From: Membranipora membranacea
Lineage: Eukaryota; Bryozoa; Gymnolaemata; Cheilostomatida; Membraniporidae
Length of the DNA: 60,000 bases
Assembly: GCA_914767715.1 (NCBI GenBank)
Contig: OU612066.1
Location: forward strand, 36,618,283 to 36,678,282
Direction of reading: 5' to 3'
Under the pieces are notes generated by a model, which was not told where the DNA came from, did not search any database, and saw only the letters and a program-made list of their open reading frames with translations. Made by a program: the position numbers and the translations under genes. Below, one piece after another: positions 1-10,935 of the stretch. Within the stretch, counting starts at the first letter, position 1, and each line of letters opens with the position of its first letter.

Positions 1-1
1 A

Positions 2-148
2 GAAAGTATAGACGGTTCAGCAGGAGCGGATACAAATGGAGCCCTCTTCTATTTTGTAAAGGCAGACTGTGACGGAGAAGGGACAACGGGACATTGTCCA
101 CCATATAATAGTGATAAACCGATTACTTGTGTTGTTTGTTCTAAATAG
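2..148 (+). CDS. 3' terminal coding exon of a secreted Cys-containing protein, possibly short-chain collagen C4-like
   Basis: The frame is open from the window edge and ends at TAG 146-148. It encodes 48 residues ending ITCVVCSK, with the pattern G-A-D-T-N-G-A-L-F-Y-F-V, then ADCDGEG, then HCPPYNS. A terminal C-P-P-Y...CVVC-K block resembles the C-termini of short-chain collagen C4-like and related secreted proteins of marine invertebrates; this is recalled similarity, not a search. Four of the residues are Cys (ADC, HC, CVVC), consistent with an extracellular disulphide-bonded domain. The upstream exons lie outside the window, so neither the protein nor its length can be given. The following sequence (149 on) is AT-rich and has the look of a 3' UTR or intergenic DNA. 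Confidence 0.4.
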   Translation, partial: ESIDGSAGADTNGALFYFVKADCDGEGTTGHCPPYNSDKPITCVVCSK

Positions 149-330
149 ATTTTAAGGTGAAGCCAAACAATATACTGTACCAACATGGATGTCTTACTGA
201 AATATTCACTGCTCTGACGCTAGGGGAGGCAATGTGATTGTGGTTTATAAGTATCACTCTTTGCAACTGCGATCACAAACACTTGCCAATATGGCACATA
301 AGAAGCTGAAGCACTCAGGCCGGTGTACAT

Positions 331-600
331 GTCAGAAGATATTTGTATATTATATTTACTCCCGGCAGCCTAGGAGGTAAATACTGTAGCTGATTAGTAA
401 AGTTGATGCTAATAAAATGTTGACTGAAAAGACTGACAAGTTATTGAAGTGTAAGTACTAAGGCTAAGATACATATCAGAAGATATATAATATATATATT
501 ATACTTACCGCTGGCAGCCTATGAGGTAAATACTGTTGCTGATTTAGTCAAATGTACAGAGATAAAATGTTGGGTCACATGACTGGCATGTTATAGATCT
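331..600. repeat. Two tandem copies of a ~147-bp direct repeat
   Basis: The block beginning CAGAAGATAT at 333 and running through GGCAGCCTAGGAGGTAAATA (about 363) recurs about 145-148 bp downstream, with CAGAAGATAT at 477 and GGCAGCCTATGAGGTAAATA (about 511). Copy 1 is about 331-476 and copy 2 about 477-600; they differ by scattered substitutions and a TA-rich expansion in copy 2. There is no coding potential. It is an old local duplication. Confidence 0.7.
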
Positions 601-2100
601 GATGTGCTCAGGGAAATCTAATACTAAGTATGAAAAGATTTGATAATCTGTTTTAAAGGTACATACAGATTTACTTAATAGCCAACTGTTTTGGGCTACC
701 TGTTCAATTCCATTGTCATCTCAAGACCATGTCATTGTGCATCGGTTTTAATTAGCTTATCATGAATATCGTTCTTGTCATTTTTATTCCTTGAAAGGAA
801 AACTGATTTGAAAAAAGGGGTCCCCTCTTGAAAAAAGGGGTGAAACTGTGCACTCCAGTATTCAAAATTTGCTGGTCATAGTTTATTGCGTATATTAATT
901 CCGTAAATGACATGACCGCGAATGAACATAAAATAGAAAGTATGAGCTATTATCCTGAAGGGAAAGACATGCATGAGTTGAAAGTTTTTGTGTGACTGAT
1001 CAAATATGAGTACCTGATCTCAAAGAAACATTGATGACAAAACCCAACAACTTTGTGTTTAATTCATGTTTAACAACTTATTTCCACCACTCAAACTCTA
1101 CCTTTGACAGACCCATTCAACTCAACTTCAGTCTATGCAACCCTCTTGCGAATTCTTACAGTTAATAATCGGTTTATTGAGATATCAAAGATCGGTAGAA
1201 GTACACTTTACACTTGCTCTTGTGAATTTTCTTTGGGCTGTCCGTCATTCATGCATCTTAATTAAAGTGTAGCATAGAACAAGGCTTTTCTGTTGAATTG
1301 TCTTCCCCATTACCCCTCTCTGACCATTTGTGGCCGAAATCCAGCCTGAACTCTGCTGATAACCGACAATAGCTTCAGTGCTGTACCTGCACCTTTGCCC
1401 TATAATGTTTAAGGCCCTAATGCTAATCCTAATATATATTTATACTGTTTACTTCCCTATCATGGTAAAAACTGCCTGCTAATTTGCAATCGGCAGAGTA
1501 AATTTTGAAAGCTAAGATCTTTAGGAGAAAACCATTTATTACATTATCAAGCATGGTCTATTAAATGAGGATTGTCAGGGAAACTTGGATTAAAAAATTG
1601 GCAAATGATAACAAATATAAACGGGGTCCTAAACTCAATTCTGGCTGTCAGGTTTTTCCCTACTTACAACTTCTGTCCCAAACCCATAAAACTCCAACCC
1701 AGTATGAAATCACCACCTCAAAAAAAATCACTTCAGTTTGGAATACGTTTACTCTCAGGTTTAAATCCCAAAAAATGAATCTCCAAGGTGCTGAAGGAGT
1801 TTGAAGTTCAGTGAAATACCTATTATAGACATGGCATCAATTTGGTCCAATACAGATTCTGAAAAATAATTGACTGCTGTTAAAATGCGATACCAAATAC
1901 AACTGAATGAGATATGGCAAGTTTCTGAGTATTGGCTGTCATTGGGCTATAAAATATTGGCATCAGATTTTGGCACCGAAAAATGGCAGCCGTGTTTTGA
2001 CAGTGCTCCAAATTTTCTCGCTATTTATCAAGTTTTACTAACAGCCTGGCACACTACCAACAGCCTGCTGCCTCAAAATCGATAGAAAAATACTCCTAGC
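601..2100. other. Non-coding stretch without a recognised gene
   Basis: The sequence is AT-rich and the only open frames are short (for example 1565-1804 and 1870-2085). They have no recognisable domain, biased composition or splice logic. A short direct repeat of a GAAAAAAGGGG motif sits at about 810-841. Nothing else could be supported. Confidence 0.6.
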
Positions 2101-2249
2101 TATTGGGAGGAAAACAAAAACTGTACAAAAGGAGCTGTGGACCACTAAATATAGAGAGCTAGTCAAAGCTCAACCACCTGGACTTATCCGGAGTAAGAAA
2201 AGTGGTAAAAGATCTGGAGCAAGACAAAGGGCCTAAGGGACCAAATATA

Positions 2250-3155
2250 ATGGAAAGATTAAGACATCCTTACCTAGCCTATTCCTTTCAAATATAAATA
2301 GACTCTATAACAAGGTAGATCAGTTAGAGGCAGCATTCCAATCAAAACAATTTCAAAATTGCTGCCTAGGTGTTTTGACTGAAACATGGCTTTCTGACAA
2401 TATCATAGACTCCCAAGTCGCTCTGAGCGGATATCGGATCATCAGGTGAGATAGAGACAATAAGACCACTAATAAAAATCAAGATGGTGGATTATTAATC
2501 TATATCAATGATAAGGGGAGCGATCAAGGAATGATTATATCGACCCACTCAGAGCCGACCCTAGAGATGATGGCAGTGAAAATAAGGCCATACTGGTTGC
2601 CAAGGGAAATCCCTTGCGTCAGCATTCTCGTAATATACTGCACTATATTTACATCAGCAACTAGCAGTGTTGCCAAGGTAGCCAACCGGAAAATCCATGA
2701 TGCAATGACAACCGGTGGTGGAAATGGAAATAAATAAGTGGCTCTACACCAAAGATCGATATCAATCCAACGCGTAGTGTTGGCTGGCCGAGCAGCGGGC
2801 ACTGGCCGAGCAGCGGGCACAGCCCGCTGCGGGTGGGTCCGGGAGGGGCACAGCGCCATTTTGGTGACGGGGGTTCTCCCCCTTTGAATTTATTTGATAT
2901 TTGTGCCCTAATTACAGTGTTTCCGGTGTATCTTTTTTACTTTTGAGCCTAAACCTAGAAAGGGGAGACCCTCAAGCAGTGATTATTGCCCTTGGTGACT
3001 TCAACAGTTCAGCAATCTCACTACCTCACTTCCATCAGCAAGTAAAAAGTACTACCAGAGATAACAAAACACTAGATAAGTGTTATGTCAACATCAAGCA
3101 TAGTTATAAAACAACGAAGATGCCAAACCTAGGTAACTCTGACCAATGCTCTAAG
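2250..3155 (+). mobile_element. LINE copy A, 5' part: decayed APE-type endonuclease domain (CR1/L2-like)
   Basis: Translation around 2270-2430 gives LFLSNINRLYNKVDQLEAAF, then CCLGVLTETWLSDNIID and SGYRIIR, followed by a stop. It continues DGGLLIYINDKG and VKIRPYWLPREIP (about 2480-2620). This order of motifs (N-R...NK..LE, ETWL, GGG-like, REIP) is that of the apurinic-type endonuclease at the start of CR1/L2/Rex1-type LINE ORF2. The domain breaks near 2680 and resumes near 2970 with VIIALGDFNSS (the GDFN motif), KTLDKCYVNIKHSYK and GNSDQCS. The gap (about 2690-2940) is a GC-rich insert. Stops and the insert show it is dead. It continues into the reverse transcriptase part at 4656 after a nested insertion. 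Confidence 0.75.
2690..2945. mobile_element. GC-rich insert inside LINE copy A
   Basis: This segment separates two halves of the endonuclease domain. It is conspicuously GC-rich compared with its surroundings and contains a 17-18-bp tandem pair (GGCCGAGCAGCGGGCAC twice, about 2787-2820) followed by an imperfect complement, AGCCCGCTGCGGG. No open frame or known element could be recognised. Boundaries are inferred from where the flanking protein similarity stops and starts. Confidence 0.45.
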
Positions 3156-4655
3156 CTGATATTACGAATCCGTAAACAAGACACCCACCCACTAAACAAG
3201 CTGATCATCAGAAAGGAGAGCAGAAGTACCTGTGTATCTCGTGACATTCATATGCCTGTTTGCAGGACTACAAAACTGCAAAATAGATACAACATACAGT
3301 GGTGCGCGTACCACTGCACAACACACAGGTCTTCAGCTAGAAACCATGAGTCAAACGCTGTTTCGAGGCCTTCTCTAGTACAACCTCCTCATGGCCGGCC
3401 CCAGCAGCATGAAGCCACCCCTGTGTGTTGCTGAGCATCTCAATCAATCTCATCGATCCCTCAGTGCATTTTGTAAGTTTCGGTGGTTTGACATAATTGG
3501 TGTGTTTACGCTGTTGCGCAACCAGGGAGGCTGCCAACTCTTCATTGTTTCAGTGCAACAATGTTCGCCCCATCACTCTCATGCTTATACTCTAAGCCAA
3601 ACCAGTGCAGGGAGGTTTGCTTTCCATCAACTCATCGGCGCAAAGTCGCTATCGTCAAGGCACCCGCCCCTCGTGCCACTCTTTCACTACTCAAATTCAC
3701 CACATTGAGCATAGTACAACTCATACACAAGTCAGAGAGATGACTTGTTTGCGCTACAGCCAGTGGGCTGACTGTGATTTCCTGTCTCGCTCTGCCTGCC
3801 TTTTATGCGAGGGCCAAGCTTTTAATCCTATGTTTATAAAACCTTAGATCTAACTCAGACTCACTTTGATTTTCACTCTGCAGAGATTAGACTACTATAA
3901 TTTGAGTATTAAAGGCATAATCTTGCTTAGCCTTCTACCCCAAGCAATTTGCTTATCATCACTTAATCCCCTCATTCTAATCCTTACAAGGATTATAACA
4001 AAAGGAATTAAATGCTGGCCAACTCCACAAAACAAAGTGAGTGTGTTAAACCCCAGCTTACAAGTAATAGGATTACTTAGCTTTTGTCTTCACACAGTGC
4101 TGTTGCCATATCCATGCAGATGCGCTTTCTGCCTCATGTACTATGCTTTTTGTGGCTTGTTTGAGTGCTCTTCCTGAAAGCCCAACTCTAGTCAGAAATT
4201 TGGTAGCTGATCTAGCCATGAATCCACGGCAGCCAACTTCCACTGCGAATAATTCGCAATTCCAACCTTTGTCTTGGCATTGTGTGACCAGATCTTCGTA
4301 TCTTGTCAGTTTTCTCTCATGCGCATATGAGAGATTTTCTTCCCAAGGCACCGTCAATTCCATCAGTATTAGTGCTTTTTCTTTGTCAGACCAAACAATT
4401 AAGTCTGGTCTTTGGTTCGTGATCACAATATGCTGTGGCATGCTGAGCTGCTCTGTGAGGTCGCATCTCACCTGCCATTCTCCGCTGTTCTTTTATAATT
4501 TTTCTAAGGTGTTATAATGCCTTACTGTTTGTTCTTACTGACTTATATGTTTTTATTAGAGCCCTGTCTTTTTAATCTTGTAATTTCACTCCAGTGTACC
4601 ACCCACAAATGGTTTTAGGAGGGAAAAAAAGCTCAACATCATCATCATCATGAAT
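3155..4655. mobile_element. ~1.5-kb insertion nested in LINE copy A
   Basis: LINE copy A protein similarity stops after GNSDQCS (about 3150) and resumes with LLLPTYKHR (about 4660), so the DNA between is a later insertion. It holds a minus-strand retroelement-like fragment (4073-4500) and ends at the right with a short (CAT)n run at 4636-4650, which could be a 3' tail. The remainder, about 3160-4070, is degenerate in all frames. Target duplications were not identified. Confidence 0.55.
4073..4500 (-). pseudogene. Fragment of a retroelement protein C-terminus, restriction-like endonuclease-type
   Basis: The minus-strand frame from 4471 to 4073 encodes 132 residues with the run QRPDLIVWSDKEK, then LMELTVPWEENL, then AHERKLTRYEDL, and further VEVGCRGFMARS and ESASAWIW. 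I recognise this set (RPD, ELTVPWE, HERK..KY, VEVGCRG, SWLW-like end) from the C-terminal part of reverse-transcriptase proteins common in fish, cnidarian and mollusc genomes. RPD...ELT...K fits a PD-(D/E)XK nuclease signature. Upstream on the same strand, NYKRTAENGR and a stop precede it, so it is a truncated copy without its RT domain. The name is by recall; the nuclease assignment is inference. Confidence 0.5.
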
Positions 4656-6650
4656 CTGTGTTGCTCCTACCAACATATAAACACAGAGCTCAAACCACCA
4701 TCCCAGTAACAGCAACCCAGTGTATATGGAGTGAAGCCAACACCGATAAACTGCTGAGCTGCCTAGACGACACCAACTGGTCCACCCTGTTCAACCTACA
4801 GACTGATGTAGATAAAGCAGCTGACTCCTTTGTCTCGTAGATTAACTTTTGCATAGATGAATGCATACCAACTAGGCGGGTGAAATTATATCTCAGAGAC
4901 AAAAACAGGGTAACTCCTGAAGTCCGTAGGTTGATTGAGCAGAGAAATTGTACTTTTTTAAACAATAGAAAAGATTACCGTAAACTGAAATCTCAAACTC
5001 AGAATGCCATCAGACGTGCCAAAAAAGAACATGCTCATGATATAGAGCAAAATATGACATCAAACAGTAGAATGGCGTGGTCACAATCGATAAGTATTTT
5101 AAAGATCAAGTCCAATGTGAAAGGGTGCTCTCTCGATGCAAACATTTTGAATCAGTTTTTTAATAGATTTGATAAGCCATGTGATGTACCTGTTTTACCA
5201 TCTCTCTTGCCATATTGTGATGAGTTTTTTAGTTTTGACAAAGTGTATTCCACTCTGTGCGGCGTCAAACTTAACCCAGAGCCCAGGGCCAGATAATATC
5301 ACAGCCCGTCTACTCAAATAATCAGCACCAACCCTCGCTCGACCACTCACTGACCTGTTCAACATGTTGATCAAACAGGGATGCATGCCTAAAGTTTGGA
5401 AAATGGCAAGTATCAAACCCATACCTAAATGTGCTGGTGCAAATGAACCTAAAGACAATAGACCGATAGCTCTAACATCGATTGTCGGTAAATGCCTGGA
5501 AAAACTAGTTATCAAAAGAATGTCACCAAAGCTGAATGACTCATCACAGTTTGCGTACAAACCAAATGGGTCAACTGAATACGCTCTTATCACTTTGATT
5601 GAAAAGATCAGTGAACATCTGGATATGAATGCCAAGAACCATGTCAGAGCTCTATTCATCGATTATACAAGTGCCTTCAATACCATCAATCCAAAATTCC
5701 TCACAGATAAACTCGGTGACTATGACTTCCATCTGAACATAATTAATTGGGTTTATAGTTTCCTGACCGACCGAAAACAGAAGGTAATAACATCAACCAA
5801 CACATCCAAAATCATCAGCACGTCAACAGGAAGTCCACAGGGCTGTGTCCTGAGTCCGTTCCTGTTCTCTCTGTATGTAGCATAGATGCCTTTAGTCCAT
5901 CAATCAACAACTGTGATAAAATATGCTGACGACACAGTTCTACTAGAATATCTTTCTGAAACATCACCAACAAAGTTACAAGAAGAAGAAACTGGTACTT
6001 CTCCAACGACCTTCTTCTCAATGCCAAGAAAACGAAGGATCGCTAGTATTCAGCAATGTAAGAGGTAACCCTCTGCCAGCGCCGTCACTAATCATCAACA
6101 ATACTAACATCGAAGTTGTGAACTCCGTCACCTATCTGGGCACAGTGTTATCAAATAAACTAGACTTTACACTTAATACTGAGAAGACCATCAAGAAACC
6201 TCGTACCAGAACTCACATACTTGCCAAATTCTACCATCTAGGCACAAACGAGAAAATCATACGAACGTGTTACACATCTTTTATAGAAAGTGTTATCAGC
6301 TACAATCTAGTGGTAGTCTTTAAACATCTTAAATCAGACTCTCATCGAAAGTTAAAACATCTTATCAGTACTGCAGAATACCTAGCAGGCGGTCAATCTT
6401 TTACTAATACACAAGACCTATATGCACATAAACTGAAAACCAAGAGCCTGAGCATGGTTGCTGGCAACCATTCTGATCCAGTGCTAACATTGAAAACGCT
6501 TCCATCAGGCCGGTTTCAGGCAATAAAACAACAAACTCAGCTACGCTCTAACTGTTTTAGGGCCCACTCCGTCAGATATTTAAACAAATAGATTTGAAGT
6601 GTAATTTTATATACAATTTCAATCCATATATCGTTTTATACCCATATAAT
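4656..6650 (+). pseudogene. LINE copy A, reverse transcriptase and C-terminal part
   Basis: Blocks of one ORF2 are spread over three frames. VWSEANTD-like linker (TQCIWSEANTDKLLSCLDD, about 4720) is followed by RDKNRVTPEVRRLIEQRN (about 4900). Then come WKMASIKPIPK, DNRPIALTSIVGKCLEKL and QFAYKPNGSTEYAL (5395-5590), LFIDYTSAFNTINP (5650), TGSPQGCVLSPFLFSLYV (5827) and the catalytic KYADDTVLLE (about 5919). The C-terminal part is at 6118-6591 (YLGTVLSNKLDF...SFIESVISY...RAHSVRYLNK, stop). A TAG at 5883 and frameshifts near 5295 and 5960 and after 6000 disable it. The motif set is CR1/L2-like. The 3' flank runs into a CATA microsatellite. Confidence 0.85.
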
Positions 6651-6744
6651 TTACATTACAGTCAAACTGAGCTTACTTTTAGAGAATATTTTTAGAGAGC
6701 ACCCACATAAACATTTTTATTCCTCTTCCTGAGACAATACAATA

Positions 6745-6801
6745 CATACACAACATACATACATACACACATAGATACAGGCATACATACATACATACAT
6801 C
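6745..6801. repeat. (CATA)n microsatellite
   Basis: An interrupted CATA/ACAT tetranucleotide run follows LINE copy A. Its position matches a simple-repeat 3' tail of the LINE, though a chance microsatellite is equally possible. A shorter run occurs at about 9822-9840, after the second LINE copy. Confidence 0.8.
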
Positions 6802-6934
6802 AGCAAGAAGACATGTGATGAAAGTGATCCTATTAAAAAGTGGATGAGACCGATTGCTTGCTATTCTCTTAAGAATAGTAATACATAAATCTAACTTAAG
6901 TCAGTCATCGTACCCAAAATTCACCAAAAATAAT

Positions 6935-8188
6935 GAGTGTACCCCGTGCTCTGAATGCGTTCTCAGTGAGTGTACCCCGTGCTCTGAATGCGTTCTCAGT
7001 GAGTGTACCCCGAGCTCTGAATGCGTTCTCAGTGAGTGTACCCCGTGCTCTGAATGCGTTCTCAGTGAGTGTACCCCGAGCTCTGAATGCGTTCTCAGTG
7101 ATTGTACCCCGTGCTCTGAATGCGTTCTCAGTGAGTGTACCCCGTGCTCTGAATGCGTTCTCAGTGAGTGTACCCCGTGCTCTGAATGCGTTCTCAGTGA
7201 GTGTACCCCGTGCTCTGAATGCGTTCTCAGTGAGTGTACCCCGAGCTCTGAATGCGTTCTCAGTGATTGTACCCCGTGCTCTGAATGCGTTCTCAGTGAG
7301 TGTACCCCGTGCTCTGAATGCGTTCTCAGTGAGTGTACCCCGTGCTCTGAATGCGTTCTCAGTGAGTGTACCCCGTGCTCTGAATGCGTTCTCAGTGATT
7401 GTACCCCGTGCTCTGAATGCGTTCTCAGTGAGTGTACCCCGTGCTCTGAATGCGTTCTCAGTGAGTGTACCCCGAGCTCTGAATGCGTTCTCAGTGAGTG
7501 TACCCCGTGCTCTGAATGCGTTCTCAGTGAGTGTACCCCGTGCTCTGAATGCGTTCTCAGTGAGTGTACCCCGAGCTCTGAATGCGTTCTCAGTGAGTGT
7601 ACCCCGAGCTCTGAATGCGTTCTCAGTGATTGTACCCCGTGCTCTGAATGCGTTCTCAGTGAGTGTACCCCGTGCTCTGAATGCGTTCTCAGTGAGTGTA
7701 CCCCGTGCTCTGAATGCGTTCTCAGTGATTGTACCCCGTGCTCTGAATGCGTTCTCAGTGAGTGTACCCCGTGCTCTGAATGCGTTCTCAGTGAGTGTAC
7801 CCCGTGCTCTGAATGCGTTCTCAGTGATTGTACCCCGTGCTCTGAATGCGTTCTCAGTGAGTGTACCCCGTGCTCTGAATGCGTTCTCAGTGAGTGTACC
7901 CCGAGCTCTGAATGCGTTCTCAGTGAGTGTACCCCGAGCTCTGAATGCGTTCTCAGTGATTGTACCCCGTGCTCTGAATGCGTTCTCAGTGAGTGTACCC
8001 CGTGCTCTGAATGCGTTCTCAGTGAGTGTACCCCGTGCTCTGAATGCGTTCTCAGTGATTGTACCCCGTGCTCTGAATGCGTTCTCAGTGAGTGTACCCC
8101 GTGCTCTGAATGCGTTCTCAGTGAGTGTACCCCGTGCTCTGAATGCGTTCTCAATGAGTGTACCCCGTGCTCTGAATGCGTTCTCAAT
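6935..8188. repeat. 33-bp minisatellite, 38 copies, with a 330-bp higher-order duplication
   Basis: The unit reads GAGTGTACCCCGTGCTCTGAA then TGCGTTCTCAGT. I count 38 head-to-tail units with only a few variant positions: GAG/GAT at the start, CCGTGC/CCGAGC, and AGT/AAT in the last two. Writing the common unit A, the CCGAGC variant B and the GAT variant D, units 19-28 (7529-7858) read ABBDAADAAD and units 29-38 (7859-8188) read ABBDAADAAA, so a ten-unit block has been duplicated recently. Because 33 is a multiple of three, long frames stay open in two plus frames and one minus frame. None shows a start context, signal peptide or flanking exon, so I treat the array as non-coding. It lies between two LINE copies. 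Confidence 0.93.
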
Positions 8189-8409
8189 GATTTTTATCAG
8201 TATCTGTTAAATCGAGAGTAAAAAGCTGCAGCAGCATAACTCACACAACTCTTATGCCGATACAAAATAATTTCTACTTACCATAGGCATTACATGACTA
8301 ACAATATCATTCATTCCATTACTAAAAGTCAAATGGTCATCTTTTTTCTAACGAAGCTTGTTAAGACAGGTTAGCCAAAAACCCAAAAAAATACAAGGAA
8401 GACATCTAA

Positions 8410-9490
8410 AAAATAACCTTAACCCCTAATCAGTTTGCATATCAGCCTAACAAATCCACTGAAGATGCGTTGATATCTCTATTAGACACTGTTACCGAAC
8501 ACCTAGACAGAAATGCTAAGAATAGTGTGAGAGCACTCTTTATAGACTTCTCCAGCGCATTTAACACAATAAACCCGGCTACCATGATAAGAAAACTCCG
8601 AACCTATGACATTCATCCAAACATCACTAACTGGGTATTCGATTTTCTAACCAACCGTAAACAGCGTGTTCAAACGACTCTAAACACCTCAGCATCAATA
8701 TGTACATCGACTGGCAGCCCTCAAGGCTGCGTGATCAGTCCTCTCCTCTTCTCTCTGTATGTTGTTGACATGCCGAAAACTAGTGAAAACATCAGACTGG
8801 TTAAGTATGCCGATGATACTGTTATTATGGAGCTCCTCTCTGCTAATGCTACCTCCGATCTTCAATCTGCTGCAGACTCCGTCAGCCAATGGTGTGCTGA
8901 TAATGACCTCATCCTGAACGCCAAAAAGACTAAAGAGCTAATCATGTGCAACTCCCCAGATGACCCTACGCAGCCAGCACTCGTAATTAACAACAGCGAG
9001 ATTGAACAAGTATATCAGTTCACCTATCTCGGGACCATAGTCACCAAGAAACTTGACTTCTCAGCTAATACTGTCAAAACCACCAAGAAGGCTCGACAAA
9101 GACTCTATATCATATCGAAACTCTATCATCTAGGACTTAACGAGAAACTGATTAACACCTGCTATAAGTCTTTTATGGAATCCGTCCTAACCTACCATCT
9201 TGTGGTCTTATACCAACACATGTCAGCTGATTCAAAGAGAAAAGTTAGGTCTGTCATTATCTGCTGAATATCTCTCAGGTGACCTAAGCTTTACGCCCCT
9301 CGAAGAACTTTACATTAGTAAACTCAAGACTAAAAGTCTTCGAATGGTTGCCACCTCCAGCGAGCCTGTACTGATACTTGACCAACTTCAATCAGGTCGT
9401 TACACTGCCATAAGACACAGAGTTCAAATCCGTGCCAAATGTTTCAGGGCAGAAAGTGTCAGACTTTTGCATAGTATACTCATTACTAGA
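8410..9490 (+). pseudogene. LINE copy B, 5'-truncated CR1/L2-like reverse transcriptase
   Basis: Similarity begins abruptly at NQFAYQPNKSTEDALISLL (about 8430), mid-RT. It continues with LFIDFSSAFNTINP (8539), TGSPQGCVISPLLFSLYVVD (8710), the catalytic KYADDTVIME (8803), QWCADNDLILNAKKTKE (8889) and YLGTIVTKKLDF (9025) up to a frameshift near 9260. There the frame moves to SLSAEYLSGDLSFTPLEELY...RAESVRLLH (9260-9480). It is the same family as copy A but better preserved through the catalytic core. Missing N-terminal domains and the frameshift make it inactive. Confidence 0.88.
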
Positions 9491-9619
9491 TATTGGCTAA
9501 GATCAAAGTGTCACTGCCAATGGCCGATTAGTGCCAGTTCAGTTTTGGCAGCTCGCTGCACACTTATGAATAGGAGGTCCTCTATGACCTCACCTCTAGG
9601 ATGCATTCTAGTTTTCTAG

Positions 9620-9975
9620 CATGTATCACATCCTCAGTATGAGGATTAGGGCACCTTGCGTCCCTCTTTAGTGGCAGCCCAATCTTCTGTTTCTTAGCAA
9701 ACAGCAATAGATTGTGGTCTTTTATTATATTTATTTATTATTTTTGGTGCAATATTTTATAAGTTTTTACCCAGAGCACATTACACAACATTTTTTTTCT
9801 CAGTGAATGAGATGAATACAATGACATACATACATACATACAAAATATTAACCGTTAACAGTTTTGAAAAGAAAGTTTAATTGGGTGTGGGAGTATTGAG
9901 ATCAGAAATAGCAGCATCATGAGTGGGGAATGGCTTTATCCAATTTTTCTTTGTTTAAATATTTGATAGTCTGAG

Positions 9976-9977
<2 letters not shown>
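9620..9977. other. Intergenic sequence after LINE copy B
   Basis: The stretch is AT-rich with a short CATA run at about 9822-9840 and no supportable gene. It may include residual LINE 3' sequence. Confidence 0.5.

Positions 9978-10060
<83 letters not shown>
9978..10060. repeat. (CAG)n trinucleotide repeat, about 27 units
   Basis: An uninterrupted AGC/CAG run of about 83 bp. No exon can be built around it on either strand, so a polyglutamine or polyserine role is not supported. Perfect purity suggests a young and length-variable locus. Confidence 0.95.
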
Positions 10061-10061
<1 letters not shown>

Positions 10062-10435
10062 CTGAATTACTCGACCCTGTCTGTAGATATAATTTCAGAA
10101 GACATCAATGATCAATATCAGTGTGTGTGTAAGGCTTCACGCTCAGCATTCAGTCGATCCATTGTTTTGGTAAACATGACGATGACATAACACATCTGAA
10201 ACTGATTGAAATACTTGTTGGGTAAGTACAGTAATAGTAAGAAATCTCACTCACTACGTAGCTAAGTCTATGAAAGTATACACCTAATTCATTTCATATC
10301 TCAACCTGAATTGTCCTTCAATAAAGATCTCTCCAAACTATTTGATGGATACAAACACAGCACAATAATGTGTCAATATGTGCAAATAATATTTCTGTAA
10401 TTCTGAGTATCCCTAGCTAGGCCTCACTCACATCG

Positions 10436-10935
10436 AATAGACAGTTTTCTGAGCTCTGATTTATGCCTCAATCTGGAGTTGTCCTCTCTCCAGTTTGGTA
10501 CTTTTAACCCACGCCGCATAGGAAAAACGTGCTGAAAGAGGGTTTTCTTGAAAACCGCTTATGTTAGGATAAAATTGATTTTTGATTCAGAATCCGCACC
10601 ATTGAAAACCCTGTGAGACAGGGTTTCCAAATCATTGGAGGCTTGAATGTTGATAAATCTTAATTTTAGTGACGAAATTCAAGAAAAATTCTGCCAAATG
10701 GTCCGCAAAACTGGCAGAAATTGATATAATTGACTGACCGTATACCAAAAATATTGACCAAACTATGTCTCTATCAGTTTTCAATGGTGCAGATTCTGAA
10801 TCAAGAATCCTTTTAACCTTCTATAAGCGGATTTCTCTTTTCGTTTTTCCTATGTGGCGTGGGTCAAAAGTACCAAACTGGAGAGAGGACAACTCCGAAT
10901 AGAGGCCTAAATCGGAGCTCAGAAAACTGTCTATT
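10436..10935. mobile_element. ~500-bp non-autonomous element with long terminal inverted repeats
   Basis: The left arm (10436 to about 10610) begins AATAGACAGTTTTCTGAGCT and the right arm (about 10770 to 10935) ends with its complement, AGAAAACTGTCTATT. Matching blocks inside the arms, in order, are GAGTTGTCCTCTCTCCAGTT, TGGTACTTTT, CCCACGCC, CATAGGAAAAACG and GATTCAGAATC. The arms are about 165-175 bp at roughly 85 per cent identity around an AT-rich core. No transposase frame is present. A target duplication could not be assigned. Confidence 0.8.

Noticed and set aside
1565-2085. Short plus-strand frames as genes
   Set aside because: No domain, no splice logic, and composition like surrounding non-coding DNA.
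6935-8188. CRISPR-like array
   Set aside because: Units are contiguous with no unique spacers, and the sequence is eukaryotic; the same applies to the arrays at 14631, 20336 and 37484.
6854-8221. 455-codon frame of ECTPCSECVLS repeats as a Cys-rich protein gene
   Set aside because: Other frames on both strands are equally open because the unit length is a multiple of three. There is no signal peptide, splice partner or conserved flank, and it sits between dead LINEs.
9978-10060. CAG run as a polyglutamine exon
   Set aside because: No open frame extends usefully on either side and no exon signals flank it.
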